A stretch of DNA of 64,000 bases from an uncultured Alphaproteobacteria bacterium (GTDB lineage: Bacteria > Pseudomonadota > Alphaproteobacteria > UBA8366 > JADFVY01), in assembly GCA_947259105.1 (NCBI GenBank), contig CAMYKU010000016.1, positions 16,503-80,502 on the forward strand, in the 5' to 3' direction. The translations under genes and the position numbers were made by a program. Positions 1 to 7,851 of this stretch are shown piece after piece; position 1 is the stretch's first letter; every line of letters starts with the position of its first letter. The notes beneath the pieces are model-generated. The model ran no database searches, had not been told where the DNA came from, and worked only from the letters and a program-made list of their open reading frames with translations.

Positions 1-1043
1 GCGATGGCGGATCCGCGAACGCGGTTTACGGCGGGTTCGGCAAGGCGTTCCTGTGGGGCGTCGGGGCCGGCACGCTGTCCGGCGACATCCCGGAAACGGT
101 GTTCTTCATGTTCCAGATGACGTTTGCGATCATCACGCCGGCGCTCATCGTCGGCGCCTTCGTCGAACGCATGAAGTTCAGTGCGATGCTGTGGTTCACG
201 GCGCTCTGGGCCATCCTGGTCTACGCGCCGGTCGCACACTGGATCTGGGGCGGCGGGCTGCTCAGCGACGGCGGCTGGCTGGGCGATGTCGGGGTGCGCG
301 ACTTCGCCGGCGGCCTGGTGGTTCACGTCACCGCCGGCGTGTCCGCCGTGGTCGCCGCCATCGTCATCGGCGGCCGCCAGGGCTTCCCGCGCGAGATCAC
401 GCCGCCGCACAGCCCCGGTTTCACCATGATCGGCGCCGCCATGCTGTGGGTCGGCTGGTTCGGCTTCAACGGCGGCAGCGCGCTCACATCGGACGGCGCC
501 GCCGGCATGGCCATTACGGTCACCCATGTTTCCGCAGCCATCGGGGCGCTGGTCTGGATGGTCATCGAATGGGTGCAGCATGGCCGTCCGAGCCTGGTCG
601 GCATGGTCACCGGCATGGTGGCCGGGCTGGCGACGATCACGCCCGCCTCCGGATTCGTTGGCCCGGTGGGCGCCGTGGCATGCGGTCTCGGCGGCGGCCT
701 CATCTGCTACTGGGCGACCCAGACACTCAAACACAAGCTGCATGTCGACGATTCGCTGGACGTGTTCGCGGTCCACGGGGTCGGCGGCGCCACCGGTACG
801 CTGCTGACGGCGGTCTTCGCCGCAACCGCGCTTGGTGGTGTCGGCCTGGCCGAGGGGGCTTCGATCGGCGGGCACCTTTGGGTGCAGGCCGCCGGGGTGG
901 CGATCGTCGCGGTCTGGTCCGGGGTGCTGAGCATCGTCATCCTCAAGCTGCTCGACGCCACCGTCGGTCTGCGCGTCGCAGCCGATGTGGAGACCGAAGG
1001 CCTCGACATCCGGGAGCACGGCGAGCGAGGCTACCACTGGTGA
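1..1043 (+). CDS. amtB: Ammonium transporter (Amt family), 5'-truncated by window edge
   Basis: This is the C-terminal part (about 347 residues, reading frame entering at base 3) of an Amt/MEP/Rh channel that conducts NH4+/NH3 across the inner membrane. The two pore histidines of the family are recognisable: one in GGLVVHVTAGVSAV, the other in DVFAVHGVGGATGT. Many Gly/Ala-rich membrane segments fit the 11-TM fold. The start lies outside the window. A P_II gene follows 40 bp downstream on the same strand, so the two are almost certainly cotranscribed and P_II would gate this channel. The order amtB then glnK is the reverse of the textbook glnK-amtB operon. Confidence 0.95.
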   Translation, partial: DGGSANAVYGGFGKAFLWGVGAGTLSGDIPETVFFMFQMTFAIITPALIVGAFVERMKFSAMLWFTALWAILVYAPVAHWIWGGGLLSDGGWLGDVGVRDFAGGLVVHVTAGVSAVVAAIVIGGRQGFPREITPPHSPGFTMIGAAMLWVGWFGFNGGSALTSDGAAGMAITVTHVSAAIGALVWMVIEWVQHGRPSLVGMVTGMVAGLATITPASGFVGPVGAVACGLGGGLICYWATQTLKHKLHVDDSLDVFAVHGVGGATGTLLTAVFAATALGGVGLAEGASIGGHLWVQAAGVAIVAVWSGVLSIVILKLLDATVGLRVAADVETEGLDIREHGERGYHW

Positions 1044-1083
1044 CCGCAAGCGGCGCCGGAATCTTGTACAGGGAGTGCCGAGT

Positions 1084-1422
1084 ATGAAGCTCATTATCGC
1101 GGTCATCAAACCGTCGCGGCTTGACGAGGTTCGAGAAGCCCTGACAGCGCTCGGGATCGAAGGCATGACGGTCAGCGAGGTCAAGGGTTACGGCCGGCAG
1201 AAGGGGCACAAGGAAATCTACCGCGGGTCCGAGTACACGGTGAATTTCGTGCCCAAGATCAAGATCGAGGTCGCGGTCAACGATGACGTCGCCGAGCGGG
1301 CGGTGCAGGGCATCCAGGAGTCCGCCCGGACCGATCAGATCGGCGACGGGAAGATATTCGTACTACCGATGGGCGAGGCCGTGCGGATCAGGACGGGAGA
1401 GACCGGCGCGAACGCATTGTAA
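1084..1422 (+). CDS. glnK: Nitrogen regulatory protein P_II (GlnK/GlnB type)
   Basis: A 112-residue trimeric signal protein that senses 2-oxoglutarate and ATP/ADP and binds targets such as AmtB. The start MKLIIAVIKP is the conserved P_II N-terminus; an in-frame upstream extension reads into the amtB tail and is not family-like. The T-loop is intact with the uridylylation tyrosine at residue 51 (RGSEYTVNF), and the C-terminal signature (TGETGANAL) is present. It follows amtB by 40 bp, which suggests GlnK rather than GlnB, but the two cannot be separated by motif alone. GlnD, which would uridylylate Tyr51, is encoded at 42.2-45.0 kb. A 9-bp hairpin ends the unit. Confidence 0.95.
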   Translation: MKLIIAVIKPSRLDEVREALTALGIEGMTVSEVKGYGRQKGHKEIYRGSEYTVNFVPKIKIEVAVNDDVAERAVQGIQESARTDQIGDGKIFVLPMGEAVRIRTGETGANAL

Positions 1423-1466
1423 GGTGGGTCCCGTGACCGGCGGCGGCCGCCTGACGCAAACGAAAC

Positions 1467-1490
1467 GCCCGGAACGCTTGTGTTCCGGGC
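1467..1490. terminator. Hairpin between convergent glnK and the exported-protein gene
   Basis: A perfect 9-bp stem (GCCCGGAAC / GTTCCGGGC) with a 6-nt loop, followed by CTCTTCC on the plus strand. It lies 45 bp after the glnK stop and 27 bp before the stop of the minus-strand gene, so it may serve both. The pyrimidine tract is short, so intrinsic termination is probable but not certain. Confidence 0.65.
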
Positions 1491-1517
1491 CTCTTCCGCA
1501 ATGCGGGCAGAGGGCGG

Positions 1518-2153
1518 CTACTGGCCCTGCTGCTGCCGCATCATCTGTTGCATCACCGCTTCCATGTCCAGCTTCTGAAACCCGGCCGGAATGTCAAACA
1601 ACGATGCGTCCTGGCGGGCGACCTCGATGTCGCGCAGCTCGAACGCGTCGCCGGTATCCTTCACCTCACGAACGGGGAAACCAATTATCGGGTCGAACCA
1701 GCTCGTCGAATCGGCCGCCTGCTCGCCGGGTACGGGCTCCAGTTCGCCTGTGCAGCGCCATTTCTCGGTGGCGCGGCCGTTGACGGTTTCCGAGCCGATC
1801 ATTTCTGCGTTTTCATAGCCGTCGCACGGCTTGCCCTCGAAATCCGCTGCTGCGGAGCCGGCCTGCTCAGCCGGTACTTCCATATACATGTTCTGGTCCA
1901 GCATCAGCGTGTACGCCGTTTCGTCGTCCCAATAGGCCAGAACCGCCATGCGCTGGCCGTCCTGTTGGGTTTCCATCCGGAATCCGGGCCCGTCCACATA
2001 CATGCGGCCGATTTTCTGATCGGCTGTCCCGGTATCGCCATACCATGCGACGCCGGAAAAGCCCGGGCCCGAATATTCGCCGGCACCGGCCGCCAGTGTA
2101 CCGCCGATCCCGACGATCATGGCCGCCAGGGCCGCGTAAACAGTTTGCTTCAT
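1518..2153 (-). CDS. Exported protein of unknown function, paralog 1 of a tandem triplet (DUF4412/LolA-like)
   Basis: A 211-residue protein with a Sec-type signal (MKQTVYAALAAMIVGIG...AAGA). The start is chosen because TTAGGAG lies just upstream; a longer in-frame start lacks a ribosome site and would bury the signal peptide. The mature part opens with EYSGPG, has a Cys pair (KPCDGY ... WRC), then SWFDPIIGFPVREV and FELRDI, and closes with SLFDIPAGFQKL. The WxDP...P..E and LFxxPAGy endings resemble DUF4412 and other LolA-fold periplasmic proteins; that assignment is by pattern only. It shares these landmarks with the next two genes. The C-terminus is Gln/Met-rich. No function is proposed. Confidence 0.8.
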   Translation of the reverse strand: MKQTVYAALAAMIVGIGGTLAAGAGEYSGPGFSGVAWYGDTGTADQKIGRMYVDGPGFRMETQQDGQRMAVLAYWDDETAYTLMLDQNMYMEVPAEQAGSAAADFEGKPCDGYENAEMIGSETVNGRATEKWRCTGELEPVPGEQAADSTSWFDPIIGFPVREVKDTGDAFELRDIEVARQDASLFDIPAGFQKLDMEAVMQQMMRQQQGQ

Positions 2154-2351
2154 TGATGTGCTCCTAAGCCAGTGTGTCAGCACGGCGTCTGGCCGGGATG
2201 TGCGCGCGACAACCCTTGCCCGCCAAAAGCGGATGAAACTAGGCAAGGACGGCCACAAAAACAAGTAGGCAACGAGAACACTTGATGACGAGCCGTGCAC
2301 GCAACCGCAACGAGCTTGCGTGGTGTGGTTTTGGCAGGGGCGTCTGGCGTT

Positions 2352-2912
2352 CTAGTTGATGATACGCACGCCGGCCGGCAGATCGAACAGATGGGGATCC
2401 GGCTGGCCGACCTTGATGTTTCGAAGCTCGATGACAAGCCCCGCGCGGGTTTTGCGAATCTCGGCCTTCAGGACGGGATCCCACCAGACCACCTGGTCGG
2501 GGCCATCGGCGGCTCCGCTGCATTTCCAGATCTCGGTCTTTCGTCCCGATACGGTCTCGGCGCCGGCCTTAGACCGTGTCGCGAAATCGGAACAGAATTC
2601 GCCGCGCGCCGTCGCCAGCTCGTCCTCTTCCATCCAGCTCTTGTAGGCCCTGCGCCTGTCCAGGAAGATCTCGAAATGGGCGCCGTCGGAAAGCCGCGCG
2701 ATATAGAGATCCGGCCCGTCTTCAGCCGGATTGAACGGCTCCAGGCGGGATCCGCTGGACCCCAGGTAAACCCGCATCATCGGATGCAGGGTGCCCTGGT
2801 AGCCCATATAGATGTCCGCCGTCAGGCCCGGCCCTTCGTAACCGGCCGCATGCGCCCCTCCTGCAATCGCACAGACCGCGAAGATGACGCTCAACCGTTC
2901 GATATATCTCAT
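2352..2912 (-). CDS. Exported protein of unknown function, paralog 2 of the tandem triplet
   Basis: A 186-residue protein with an N-terminal signal (MRYIERLSVIFAVCAIAGGAHA). The mature region shows the triplet's landmarks: GYEGPGLTADI, a Cys pair (GEFCSDF ... IWKC), VVWWDPVLKAEIRK, VIELRNI and a C-terminal LFDLPAGVRIIN. It is the shortest of the three and ends right after the LFxxP motif. The start codon has no clear Shine-Dalgarno sequence. It lies 63 bp downstream of paralog 3 and 198 bp upstream of paralog 1, so at least paralogs 3 and 2 are likely cotranscribed. DUF4412/LolA-like by pattern; function unknown. Confidence 0.75.
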   Translation of the reverse strand: MRYIERLSVIFAVCAIAGGAHAAGYEGPGLTADIYMGYQGTLHPMMRVYLGSSGSRLEPFNPAEDGPDLYIARLSDGAHFEIFLDRRRAYKSWMEEDELATARGEFCSDFATRSKAGAETVSGRKTEIWKCSGAADGPDQVVWWDPVLKAEIRKTRAGLVIELRNIKVGQPDPHLFDLPAGVRIIN

Positions 2913-2975
2913 GGCGCAGGCATTTCGGCAGGTATCTCGGGGCGTTCCCTATTTTGCGCGGCCCCCGCAACATGC

Positions 2976-3608
2976 CTACTGCGGGGCTTCCACATCGGCG
3001 ATTCGCGACAAGCTGTTGAGCTGCGCATAGTCCGACGGGACGTCGAACAGCGCGGGCGGCTGACGGCCGGGGACGATATTGCGCAGTTCGATCTTGACGC
3101 CGTCATTGTTTTCCTTGCGGATGAAATGTTTCAGGCCGACGTCGTACCAGATCGTTTCCTTGATTTCCGGCCCGAACCCGGCATCGAGCAGGACTTGCCT
3201 GGGGCGCTCGCAGCGCCAGACCTGGATGGTCCGTCCGGATAAGGATTCCGTGCCCAGCGAGACGGCATTCTTGAATCCGCCGCAGGGCTCATCGCCGAAC
3301 TGCGCCGACAGCGCTTCGCCAATATGTTCGCTCACGCGGACGCTGTTTTTCCGCGAGACGGTGATCAGGTATTCGTTGAAGCTGTTGAAGATGATGGCGC
3401 TGAGCCGCGCTTTTTTGCCGTTGAGGTCGAAACGTGTTCCGGCGCGATCGAAATGGAACTTGCCGGTAAACCGCCCCTCGCCGAGCGCCGGGTCGGTGAT
3501 GACGACATCGGCGGCAAGGCCGGGTCCGGAATATTTTCCGGCCTCGGCCGGGGCCGGCCATGAAAATGCCAGGACGGCAAACGGCAACAGTGCAACGAAT
3601 CTGGGCAT
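2976..3608 (-). CDS. Exported protein of unknown function, paralog 3 of the tandem triplet
   Basis: A 210-residue protein with a signal peptide (MPRFVALLPFAVLAFSWPAPAEA) and the mature start GKYSGPGLAADV. The internal ATG is preferred because AGAGGA precedes it by about 10 bp and the signal peptide then begins at residue 1. Landmarks match the two downstream paralogs: Cys pair (DEPCGGF ... VWRC), IWYDVGLKHFIRKE, IELRNI and ALFDVPSDYAQL. The central region (KFHFDRAGTRFDL ... FNEYLITVSR) looks like the beta-sheet core of a LolA-type fold, which is inference. It is divergent from phoR, with about 195 bp between the starts. Confidence 0.78.
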   Translation of the reverse strand: MPRFVALLPFAVLAFSWPAPAEAGKYSGPGLAADVVITDPALGEGRFTGKFHFDRAGTRFDLNGKKARLSAIIFNSFNEYLITVSRKNSVRVSEHIGEALSAQFGDEPCGGFKNAVSLGTESLSGRTIQVWRCERPRQVLLDAGFGPEIKETIWYDVGLKHFIRKENNDGVKIELRNIVPGRQPPALFDVPSDYAQLNSLSRIADVEAPQ

Positions 3609-3803
3609 CGCTTCGGTCCTCTGCTCTCGGCAAGGCGGGTCGTACTCTGCACGTTGGCGGCAAAGCAGCGTCCATGAAACACCAACCACGGTTAAGTTAG
3701 CCCTAACGGCGGGCAATCTGGTGCGGTGCGGGCGTTACCCATGGTTCATGTGAGGCCGATTTCTGTTACAGTGGGCGCCGGACGACGGGAGGAACCTTTC
3801 GAC

Positions 3804-5195
3804 GTGAACTGGAAGGACCGGTTTCAGCGCCCGCGTAAATGGGCTCGCATCAGCCTGCGCAGCGCGCTGCCTGCCTGGGCCGTGCTGATCCTGCTCGTTG
3901 CGGGCGGCTCGCTTGCCTTCCGGCACGCGCTGCTCGGCGGCCTGCTGGCCGCCGTTCTGGGCGGGCTGGTGGCGTGGCGGCCGGCACGGCTGCGCGATGC
4001 TCTGCGCCGCCGGATCGACGCCCTTGCCGCGGATGAACGGGACCCCGGGCGACCGGTGCCCAGCGACGGGCTGAACTGGGCGTTCGAGCGGCTGGTTTCG
4101 ACGTGGCGGGAAAGGCTGGAACGCCTGGCGGCCGAATCATCGGAACGCCCGCATATCATGGATGCCATGCCCGATCCGATCCTGCTGGTCAGAGCGGACC
4201 GGACGGTCACCCGCGCCAATCGTGCCGCCCGTGACCTCGCGGGTATCGATATTGCGGGTTATGACATCGCCATCGGCTTGCGCAACCCCGACCTGGTGGA
4301 CGCGGTCGACCGCGTGCTGGGCGGGTCCTCCGGACAGGCGATCGAGATTACCTTCCCGGTACCCGTGGAGCGCAGTTTCGCGGTGCGCGTGGAGCCGCTG
4401 GGTGCGCAACTGCCCGACGCGGCGGTCGTCGTGTTCCACGATCTGACCGCGCTCGAGCAGACCGAGCGCATGCGCGCCGACTTCGTTGCCAATGTCAGCC
4501 ACGAGTTGAAGACTCCGCTGACCAGCCTGATTGGCTATATCGAAACGCTGCGGGGCCCGGCGCGTAACGACGCCGAGGCGCAGGCAAAATTCCTTGCCAT
4601 TATGGATGAGCAGGCCAACCGCATGGCCAGGCTGGTCGACGACCTCCTGTCCCTCGCCCGCATCGAGATGGACGAACACAGCCGGCCGACGGACCGGGTT
4701 CCGCTGGCGTCGGTGCTGGAAGAGATCATCGGCCTCCTCGAACCGCAGGCGAAGAAGCGCAACCTGTCGGTCAACCTGACGGTCGAGCCGGATGCTCTGG
4801 CGGTGCTTGGCGACAGGGATCAACTGGCCGAGATATTCGAGAACCTGATCGGCAATGCCATCAAGTACGGCTCGGACGGCGGGCTGGTCACGGTCGTCGC
4901 CAAGGCTGCCGGGGCGGACGGGATCTCGATCACGGTGGCGGACGACGGCGAGGGCATTGCGCCGGAACACCTGCCGCGCCTGACCGAGCGGTTTTACCGC
5001 GTCGATCCGGCGCGCAGCCGCGAGCGCGGCGGCACCGGGCTTGGCCTCGCCATCGTCAAACACATCGTAAGCCGCCACCGTGGCCGGCTGCTCATCGAAA
5101 GCATCCCCGGCGAGGGCAGCCGTTTTACCGTGAGCCTTCCCGCCGCCGTCGCACCCGCCGGCGGCCGGCCCCATGAGGAGCCCGCGACAATCTGA
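3804..5195 (+). CDS. phoR: Phosphate regulon sensor histidine kinase
   Basis: A 463-residue kinase that phosphorylates PhoB when phosphate is scarce. Two membrane segments (about residues 22-57), a PAS-like domain (about 110-210), HisKA with the phospho-acceptor His233 (VSHELKTPL), then HATPase_c with N-box (ENLIGNAIKYG), G1 (DDGEGI) and G2 (GGTGLGLAI). The start is a GTG preceded by GGGAGGA ten bases upstream; in-frame ATGs at 3726 and 3741 lack such a site. It is the first gene of the run phoR-pstSCAB-phoU-phoB, an order common in Alphaproteobacteria. Kinase and response regulator genes therefore bracket the transporter. Confidence 0.93.
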   Translation: MNWKDRFQRPRKWARISLRSALPAWAVLILLVAGGSLAFRHALLGGLLAAVLGGLVAWRPARLRDALRRRIDALAADERDPGRPVPSDGLNWAFERLVSTWRERLERLAAESSERPHIMDAMPDPILLVRADRTVTRANRAARDLAGIDIAGYDIAIGLRNPDLVDAVDRVLGGSSGQAIEITFPVPVERSFAVRVEPLGAQLPDAAVVVFHDLTALEQTERMRADFVANVSHELKTPLTSLIGYIETLRGPARNDAEAQAKFLAIMDEQANRMARLVDDLLSLARIEMDEHSRPTDRVPLASVLEEIIGLLEPQAKKRNLSVNLTVEPDALAVLGDRDQLAEIFENLIGNAIKYGSDGGLVTVVAKAAGADGISITVADDGEGIAPEHLPRLTERFYRVDPARSRERGGTGLGLAIVKHIVSRHRGRLLIESIPGEGSRFTVSLPAAVAPAGGRPHEEPATI

Positions 5196-5203
5196 CGAGC
5201 ATT

Positions 5204-5232
5204 CTGTCACGAAACTGTCATGCAACTGTTGT
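5204..5232 (+). promoter_or_regulatory. Pho box: three 11-bp-spaced PhoB half-sites upstream of pstS
   Basis: Three direct 7-mers, CTGTCAC, CTGTCAT and CTGTTGT, begin at 5204, 5215 and 5226 with exactly 11-bp spacing and 4-bp A-rich linkers (GAAA, GCAA). This matches the known PhoB box (CTGTCAT direct repeats). A TATAGG follows immediately and could serve as the -10. The site starts 9 bp after the phoR stop and 108 bp separate its end from the pstS start. Confidence 0.9.
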
Positions 5233-5339
5233 ATAGGCTTCACGGACGAGACGTAGGGTTCCGTCGTACCGGCGCCGGAGACAAATCGTCCGGCCGGAGA
5301 TGAATGCAGACACAACAGGATCCCAGGAGGAGTTTCGTT

Positions 5340-6371
5340 ATGACCAGGAAGATGCTTGTTTTGGCTTTCGTGATGGCGGGATTCGCCGCCGGTGCGGCCG
5401 AGGCACGCGACCAGATCCGCATCGTCGGATCGTCCACCGTCTTTCCGTTTTCGACCACGGTCGCCGAGCGGTTCGGCAAGTCCACCAGCTTCAAGACGCC
5501 GGTGGTGGAAGCCACCGGCTCCGGCGGCGGGCTGAAACTGTTCTGCGCCGGCGTCGGCGTCGGGCATCCCGACATCGCCAACTCGTCGCGGCGTATCAAG
5601 GCCTCGGAGGTCGAGATGTGTGCGAATAACGGCGTGGCCGAGATCATCGAGATCAAGGTCGGCTATGATGGCATCGTTATCGCCAATTCGAAGAAAACGG
5701 CACGATATGAGCTCTCCCTGCGCGATATATTCCTGGCCCTGGCCAAGGACGTGCCGGACGGCAGCGGCAAGCTGGTCCCGAACCCCTACAAGACCTGGAA
5801 GGACCTGAACCCGAGCCTTCCGGACACCAGGATTGAGGTGCTCGGCCCGCCGCCGACATCCGGCACCAGGGACGCGTTCGTCGAACTGGCGCTCGAGGGC
5901 GGATGCAGGGATTTCGACTGGATCGAGGCCCTGCGGGAGTCAGACAAGAACCGCTACAAGTCGATCTGCCACACGATTCGCGAGGACGGCGCCTATGTCG
6001 AGGCCGGCGAAAACGACAATCTGATCGTCCAGAAGCTGGAGGCCAATCCCGATGCGCTGGGGGTGTTCGGATTCTCCTTCCTGGACCAGAACTCGGACAA
6101 GGTCCAGGGCAGCAAGGTCAACGGCGTGGTGCCGGATTTCGACGAGATTGCGAATGGCAATTATCCGGTCTCCAGGCCGTTGTATTTCTATGCCAAGAAG
6201 GCGCATGTCGGCGTCATTCCGGGCATGGCCGAATTCCTGGCGGAGTTCACTGGCGACAGGGCATGGGGAGAGGACGGCTACCTTGCCGACAAGGGGCTGA
6301 TTCCGATGCTCGACGAGGAGCGTGAAGCGTGGCGACAAAAAGCCATCGGTCTGGCGCCGCTCGCGATGTAG
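5340..6371 (+). CDS. pstS: Periplasmic phosphate-binding protein PstS
   Basis: A 343-residue solute-binding protein that delivers phosphate to PstCAB. Signal peptide MTRKMLVLAFVMAGFAAGAAEA, then RIVGSSTVFPF, the phosphate-loop segments TGSGGGLKLFCAG and SSRRIK, and PTSGTRDAFVEL. The start is fixed by CAGGAGGAG upstream. It belongs to the IVGSSTVFPF branch of PstS common in Alphaproteobacteria rather than the E. coli branch. A Pho box precedes it, so it should be induced by phosphate starvation. A strong hairpin separates it from pstC and could let pstS accumulate above the membrane components. Confidence 0.94.
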   Translation: MTRKMLVLAFVMAGFAAGAAEARDQIRIVGSSTVFPFSTTVAERFGKSTSFKTPVVEATGSGGGLKLFCAGVGVGHPDIANSSRRIKASEVEMCANNGVAEIIEIKVGYDGIVIANSKKTARYELSLRDIFLALAKDVPDGSGKLVPNPYKTWKDLNPSLPDTRIEVLGPPPTSGTRDAFVELALEGGCRDFDWIEALRESDKNRYKSICHTIREDGAYVEAGENDNLIVQKLEANPDALGVFGFSFLDQNSDKVQGSKVNGVVPDFDEIANGNYPVSRPLYFYAKKAHVGVIPGMAEFLAEFTGDRAWGEDGYLADKGLIPMLDEEREAWRQKAIGLAPLAM

Positions 6372-6378
6372 GAAGTTC

Positions 6379-6402
6379 GGCCGGCGGATCGGTCCGCCGG
6401 CC
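6379..6402 (+). terminator. Intercistronic hairpin pstS-pstC
   Basis: A perfect 10-bp stem (GGCCGGCGGA / TCCGCCGGCC) closed by a TCGG tetraloop, 7 bp after the pstS stop. No T-tract follows, so it is more likely an mRNA-stabilising or attenuating element than a complete terminator. Confidence 0.6.
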
Positions 6403-6474
6403 GCAAGACAACAGGGGTTGGCCCGGTCGCGATTGCGCCGGGTTGTCCTCGTTTGAGTGGGCCAAAGGGGCAGC

Positions 6475-7851
6475 ATGCAGACCCTGATCCTGACCATCGT
6501 TCTGCTGGCGTTGACAGCGGCCGGATTTCGCCTCGGCCGCCGCCGCGCGCTGGCGCTCGCCGGCGGCAGGCCGAAGGACCTTTCGGCCCTGCCCCGCTAT
6601 TACGGCGTCTATGTGGCGCTGTGGGTATTCGTGCCGGCGGTGGCGGTGCTTGCGGTCTGGTACGCGCTTGAACCCTCGGTCCTGCATGCGCTGGTCGTCG
6701 GCGGCCTCCCGCCGGAACTTCAGGCCCTGCCGGAGGCCGAACTCGGGCTGCTTTACAGCGACATCCGCAATGCGGTCGCGCTGGGCACGACGCCCGACGA
6801 TTCCGCCATCGCGGCGGCGGTGGCGCACTACCGGTCGCTAAGCGCCAGTGCGCCGCTCGGTCTCGGCGCCCTCGCCCTCGCCGTAACGCTTGCCGGCGGC
6901 GGGATCGGCCTGAGGCTGGTCAGCCCGCAGCTTCGTGCCCGGCGGTCCGTCGAGACGGTGGTCCGCGCGCTGCTACTCGTGAGTTCCACCATCGCCGTCT
7001 TCACGACGATCGGCATCGTGCTCTCGCTGCTCTTCGAGGCGGTGCGGTTCTTCCGGCTGGTGCCGATCACCGAATTCCTGTTCGGGCTGGAATGGAGCCC
7101 GCAGACGGCGATTCGCCCCGACCAGGTCGGCTCCACCGGTGCCTTCGGTGCCGGACCGGTATTCGCGGGGACCGCCCTGATCAGCGTCATCGCCATGGCG
7201 GTGGCCGCGCCGGTCGGCCTGCTGTCGGCGATCTACATGGCCGAATACGCGCCCAAGCGTGCGCGCGCCGTGCTCAAGCCGCTGCTCGAGATCCTCGCCG
7301 GCATCCCCACCGTCGTTTACGGCTTCTTCGCCGCCTTGACCGTCGCCCCCTTCATTCGGGGTTTCGGTAGCAGCCTGGGCCTGGACGTCGCTTCCGAAAG
7401 CGCCCTTGCCGCCGGCGCAGTCATGGGTGTCATGATCATACCCTTCGTCTCGTCGCTGTCGGACGACGCCATCGCGGCGGTGCCGAACAGCCTGCGCGAG
7501 GGGGCCTACGGCCTCGGCGCGACGCGATCCGAAACGATCCGGCAGGTGATCCTGCCGGCGGCGCTGCCGGGAATCGTCGGCGGCCTGCTGCTCGGCGTGT
7601 CCCGCGCCATCGGCGAGACCATGATCGTCGTCATGGCCGCCGGCCTGGCCGCCAACCTCACCGCCAATCCTTTCGATGCCGTAACGACCGTGACGGTGCA
7701 GATCGTCACGCTGCTGACCGGCGACCAGGAATTCGACAGCGCCAAGACACTCGCCGCCTTCGCACTCGGCCTGATGCTGTTTCTGGTGACGCTGGTGCTG
7801 AACGTCATCGCGCTCTACGTCGTCCGGAGGTATCGCGAACAGTATGAGTGA
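6475..7851 (+). CDS. pstC: Phosphate ABC transporter permease PstC (long form)
   Basis: A 458-residue inner-membrane permease, well over the ~320 residues of E. coli PstC. The extra N-terminal part has its own membrane segments (LILTIVLLALTAAGF; YVALWVFVPAVAVLAVWYA) and a soluble stretch, as in other alphaproteobacterial PstC proteins. The permease core carries the EAA-type loop for PstB contact (EGAYGLGATRSETIRQVILP, then GVSRAIGETMIVV). The ATG at 6475 follows AAAGGGG; a GTG six codons upstream is less likely. Its last 8 bases overlap the pstA start, so translation is probably coupled. Confidence 0.93.
   Translation: MQTLILTIVLLALTAAGFRLGRRRALALAGGRPKDLSALPRYYGVYVALWVFVPAVAVLAVWYALEPSVLHALVVGGLPPELQALPEAELGLLYSDIRNAVALGTTPDDSAIAAAVAHYRSLSASAPLGLGALALAVTLAGGGIGLRLVSPQLRARRSVETVVRALLLVSSTIAVFTTIGIVLSLLFEAVRFFRLVPITEFLFGLEWSPQTAIRPDQVGSTGAFGAGPVFAGTALISVIAMAVAAPVGLLSAIYMAEYAPKRARAVLKPLLEILAGIPTVVYGFFAALTVAPFIRGFGSSLGLDVASESALAAGAVMGVMIIPFVSSLSDDAIAAVPNSLREGAYGLGATRSETIRQVILPAALPGIVGGLLLGVSRAIGETMIVVMAAGLAANLTANPFDAVTTVTVQIVTLLTGDQEFDSAKTLAAFALGLMLFLVTLVLNVIALYVVRRYREQYE

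Noticed and set aside
3717..3803. CTGTTAC in front of phoR as a second Pho box
   Set aside because: It is a single 7-mer without a partner at 11-bp spacing.
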